From assembly GCA_003519485.1 (NCBI GenBank), contig DOWQ01000326.1, positions 5,317 to 12,429 on the forward strand: a DNA stretch of 7,113 nt, written 5' to 3'. Position 1 is the stretch's first letter; the number at the start of each line of letters is the position of its first letter. The translations under genes and the position numbers were made by a program. The stretch comes from Streptomyces sp. (GTDB taxonomy: Bacteria > Actinomycetota > Actinomycetes > Streptomycetales > Streptomycetaceae). The notes beneath the pieces are model-generated. The model did no database searches and was not told the origin of the DNA. It was given only the letters and a program-made list of their open reading frames with translations. Shown here piece by piece: positions 5,439-7,113 of this stretch.

Positions 5439-7113
5439 GCGGCCCCAGCAGCGATCCGGTCTGCCGTACGGACGGCAGGCGCGGCTCGGTACGGGCGGCA
5501 CGGCTGAACGGCGTGGACGCCGTCGAGGTGAGTGAGGACGGGCAGACGCTCACCGTCACCTTCCTCGGCAAGGCCCCGCACGGCCTGTGCCCGGAGAACA
5601 TCCGCATCGACGGCGGCCGGCGTGTCACCGGCATCACGGCGCTGGAGGTGGAGGTCGAGCGCGAGGAGGACCCGGAGCTCGACGACAAGCTGTACGTGAC
5701 CGTGGACCGGGCGGGCGACACCACGCCCTACCGGCTGTCCGTCGTCGCGACCGACCCGTACGGGCGTCCCGGCACGGAGCCGTTCCCGGGCTTCGACCAG
5801 CGGTACCACACGGCCGTTTTCTCCTTCCGGCCCGACTGCCCGTCGCCGTTCGACTGCGGGGAGGTACCGGACGACTGCCCGGACACCTTCCGGGCCGCGC
5901 CGGTCATCGACTACACCGCGCGGGACTACGACACCCTGCGCCGGCTGGTCCTGGACCGGCTCGCCCTGACCACCCCGGACTGGGTGGAGCGCAACCCCGC
6001 AGACCTGGGCATGACGCTGGTCGAGCTGCTGGCCCACACCGCGGACCAGATCAGCTACCAGCAGGACGCGGTCGCCACCGAGGCGTATCTCGACACGGCC
6101 CGGCACCGGGTGTCCGTACGACGCCATGTCCGGCTCATCGACTATCCGATGCACGACGGCTGCAACGCCCGTGCCCTCGTCGCGCTGGAGGTGGCGAAGC
6201 CGCTGACCCTGCTCGCCGGCGACTACCGCTTCGCGGCCGTCGACGTGCGCACGCTCGGCCCGCGCGACCGGCCGGGCGTCGGCACCGTCATCGACGACGG
6301 CGAGCTGGCCGTGCTCGGCGAGCGCGGCTCGGTCGAGGTGTTCGAGCCGGTCACCGACCAGCCGCTGCGGCTGCTGCCCGCGCACAACACCATCCGCTTC
6401 TGGACCTGGGGCGGCGAGCAGTGCGCGCTGCCGAAGGGCGCGACGTCCGCGACCCTGCGGGACGCGTGGGCCGACAACGCCTGCGAGCAGCGGGAGCTGG
6501 AGCTGTGCCCCGGTGACCTCCTGGTGTTCGAGGAGGTGCTGGGCGCCCGCTCGGGCACGCCCGGCGACGCCGACCCGTCCCACCGGCACGCTGTACGCCT
6601 CACCTCCGTCACCCCGGCCGTCGACCGGTTGTGCGACCAGCCGCTGCTGGAGGTGACCTGGGCGGCCGAGGACGCCCTCGCCTTCCCGCTGTGCCTGTCC
6701 ACGCTCGGCGGCAGCGACTGCGAGCCGGTCCCGGATGTCAGCGTGGCGCGCGGCAATGTGGCGCTCGTCGACCACGGCCGCTCGTCGGCCTTCTGCGGCG
6801 GGTTGCCCGAGCGGGTCACCGTGCCGCCGGTGCCCGCCGTGCTCGAACCATGCGGGCCGCCGGACTTCGGCTGCCCGGACCGGACGGGCGGCAACGAGCC
6901 CGCGCGGGTCCTGCACGCCAGGCTCGACCAGACACGCTGCGGCCGACTGCTGACGACCACCCAGGTGCGCGAGCTGTTCGAGGTCATCGGCGAGGAGGCG
7001 ACCCAGCGGGCCGGGCTGCGTCTCGAACGCGCGGGCCAGCGGCGCGAGAAGGTCGTGCCCGGCACCGCCTACGCCCAGGCCGAGACGCTGGAGACGCTGC
7101 TCGCGCAGTCCGT
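5435..7113 (+). CDS. Baseplate J-like protein, Pvc11 type (3' end outside window)
   Basis: From ATG 5435 the frame stays open to the window end, giving 559 codons of a longer protein. After an Ig-like N-terminal part (about residues 1-130) there is a Cys patch, C135, C141 and C148 (CPSPFDC then CP), followed by the hallmark of the putative baseplate assembly family: DYTARDYDTLRRLVLDRL (159-176), PDWVERNPADLGMTLVELLA, DQISYQQDAVATEAYLDTAR, and RRHVRLIDYPMHDGCNARA to about residue 245. In contractile tails J-like proteins form the arms of the wedge that hold the baseplate closed until firing. Further Cys residues recur through the visible part, for example in the CGPPDFGC stretch. The ATG overlaps the gp25 stop (ATGA). 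The family call is firm; full length is unknown. Confidence 0.9.
   Translation, partial: MSGPSSDPVCRTDGRRGSVRAARLNGVDAVEVSEDGQTLTVTFLGKAPHGLCPENIRIDGGRRVTGITALEVEVEREEDPELDDKLYVTVDRAGDTTPYRLSVVATDPYGRPGTEPFPGFDQRYHTAVFSFRPDCPSPFDCGEVPDDCPDTFRAAPVIDYTARDYDTLRRLVLDRLALTTPDWVERNPADLGMTLVELLAHTADQISYQQDAVATEAYLDTARHRVSVRRHVRLIDYPMHDGCNARALVALEVAKPLTLLAGDYRFAAVDVRTLGPRDRPGVGTVIDDGELAVLGERGSVEVFEPVTDQPLRLLPAHNTIRFWTWGGEQCALPKGATSATLRDAWADNACEQRELELCPGDLLVFEEVLGARSGTPGDADPSHRHAVRLTSVTPAVDRLCDQPLLEVTWAAEDALAFPLCLSTLGGSDCEPVPDVSVARGNVALVDHGRSSAFCGGLPERVTVPPVPAVLEPCGPPDFGCPDRTGGNEPARVLHARLDQTRCGRLLTTTQVRELFEVIGEEATQRAGLRLERAGQRREKVVPGTAYAQAETLETLLAQS
5461..5478 (+). repeat. Perfect 7-base inverted repeat early in the baseplate J gene
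   Basis: CTGCCGT, a 4-base ACGG spacer, and ACGGCAG form a 7-bp stem starting 26 bases after the first base of the ATG. A G-U and a G-C pair can extend it. It lies inside coding sequence. No T run follows, so it is not a terminator. It may be chance in GC-rich DNA. Confidence 0.4.

Noticed and set aside
4146..5501. Minus-strand ORF of 451 residues
   Set aside because: It is antisense to the OB-fold, PAAR-like and gp25 genes, whose motifs are clear.
5375..6916. Minus-strand ORF of 513 residues, and a + frame ORF at 5587-6516
   Set aside because: Both are shadows of the open baseplate J frame, which carries clear family motifs.
1..7113. CRISPR arrays, tRNA or rRNA genes, insertion sequences, attachment sites
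   Set aside because: I saw no regular direct repeats, tRNA-like folds, transposase frames or flanking inverted repeats. Despite the foreign-looking cassette, no mobile element is visible in the window.

Overview
This window comes from a high-GC actinomycete, most probably a Streptomyces or close relative. The codon use is strongly G/C-ending, GTG and TTG starts occur, ribosome sites are GGAGG-like, and the gene order matches the extracellular-type contractile injection system (CIS/eCIS) loci known from that genus. All real genes lie on the + strand.

Region 1 (1-1876) is a cargo cassette. It begins inside a gene whose 5' end lies outside the window. The visible 381 residues comprise a charged linker, a helical pre-toxin segment, a His-Me finger DNA/RNA non-specific endonuclease domain and a C-terminal tail resembling a degenerate helix-hairpin-helix. 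It is followed, behind a good ribosome site, by a 234-residue strongly acidic protein of unrecognised family, which I propose is the immunity partner. Base composition here is unlike the rest: hand counts give about 43% GC at the end of the nuclease gene (1021-1140) and about 49% in the middle of the acidic gene (1501-1620), against about 76% in the baseplate gene (6361-6480). This points to a horizontally acquired, exchangeable effector module.

Region 2 (1873-7113) is the conserved structural core. In order it encodes a tube/baseplate adaptor of the CIS_tube (Afp7/Pvc7 N-terminal) type, a separate LysM protein, a gp27-like spike hub (phage late control D type), a separate gp5-like OB-fold spike protein, a small Cys/His-rich PAAR-like tip protein, a gp25-like baseplate wedge protein, and the first 559 residues of a large baseplate J-like (Pvc11-type) protein that runs off the window. 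Most genes overlap by 4-8 bases (GTGA or ATGA junctions) or are a few bases apart, so this reads as one translationally coupled operon. The one clear gap is 88 bases before the OB-fold gene.

The spike hub, OB-fold protein and tip protein should build the central needle. The LysM and CIS_tube proteins should join it to the inner tube. The gp25-like and J-like proteins should form the wedges that trigger sheath contraction. The sheath, tube and ATPase genes are presumably outside the window. The most interesting point is the low-GC nuclease plus putative immunity gene joined directly onto the CIS core, with the core's first ribosome site lying inside the end of the immunity gene.
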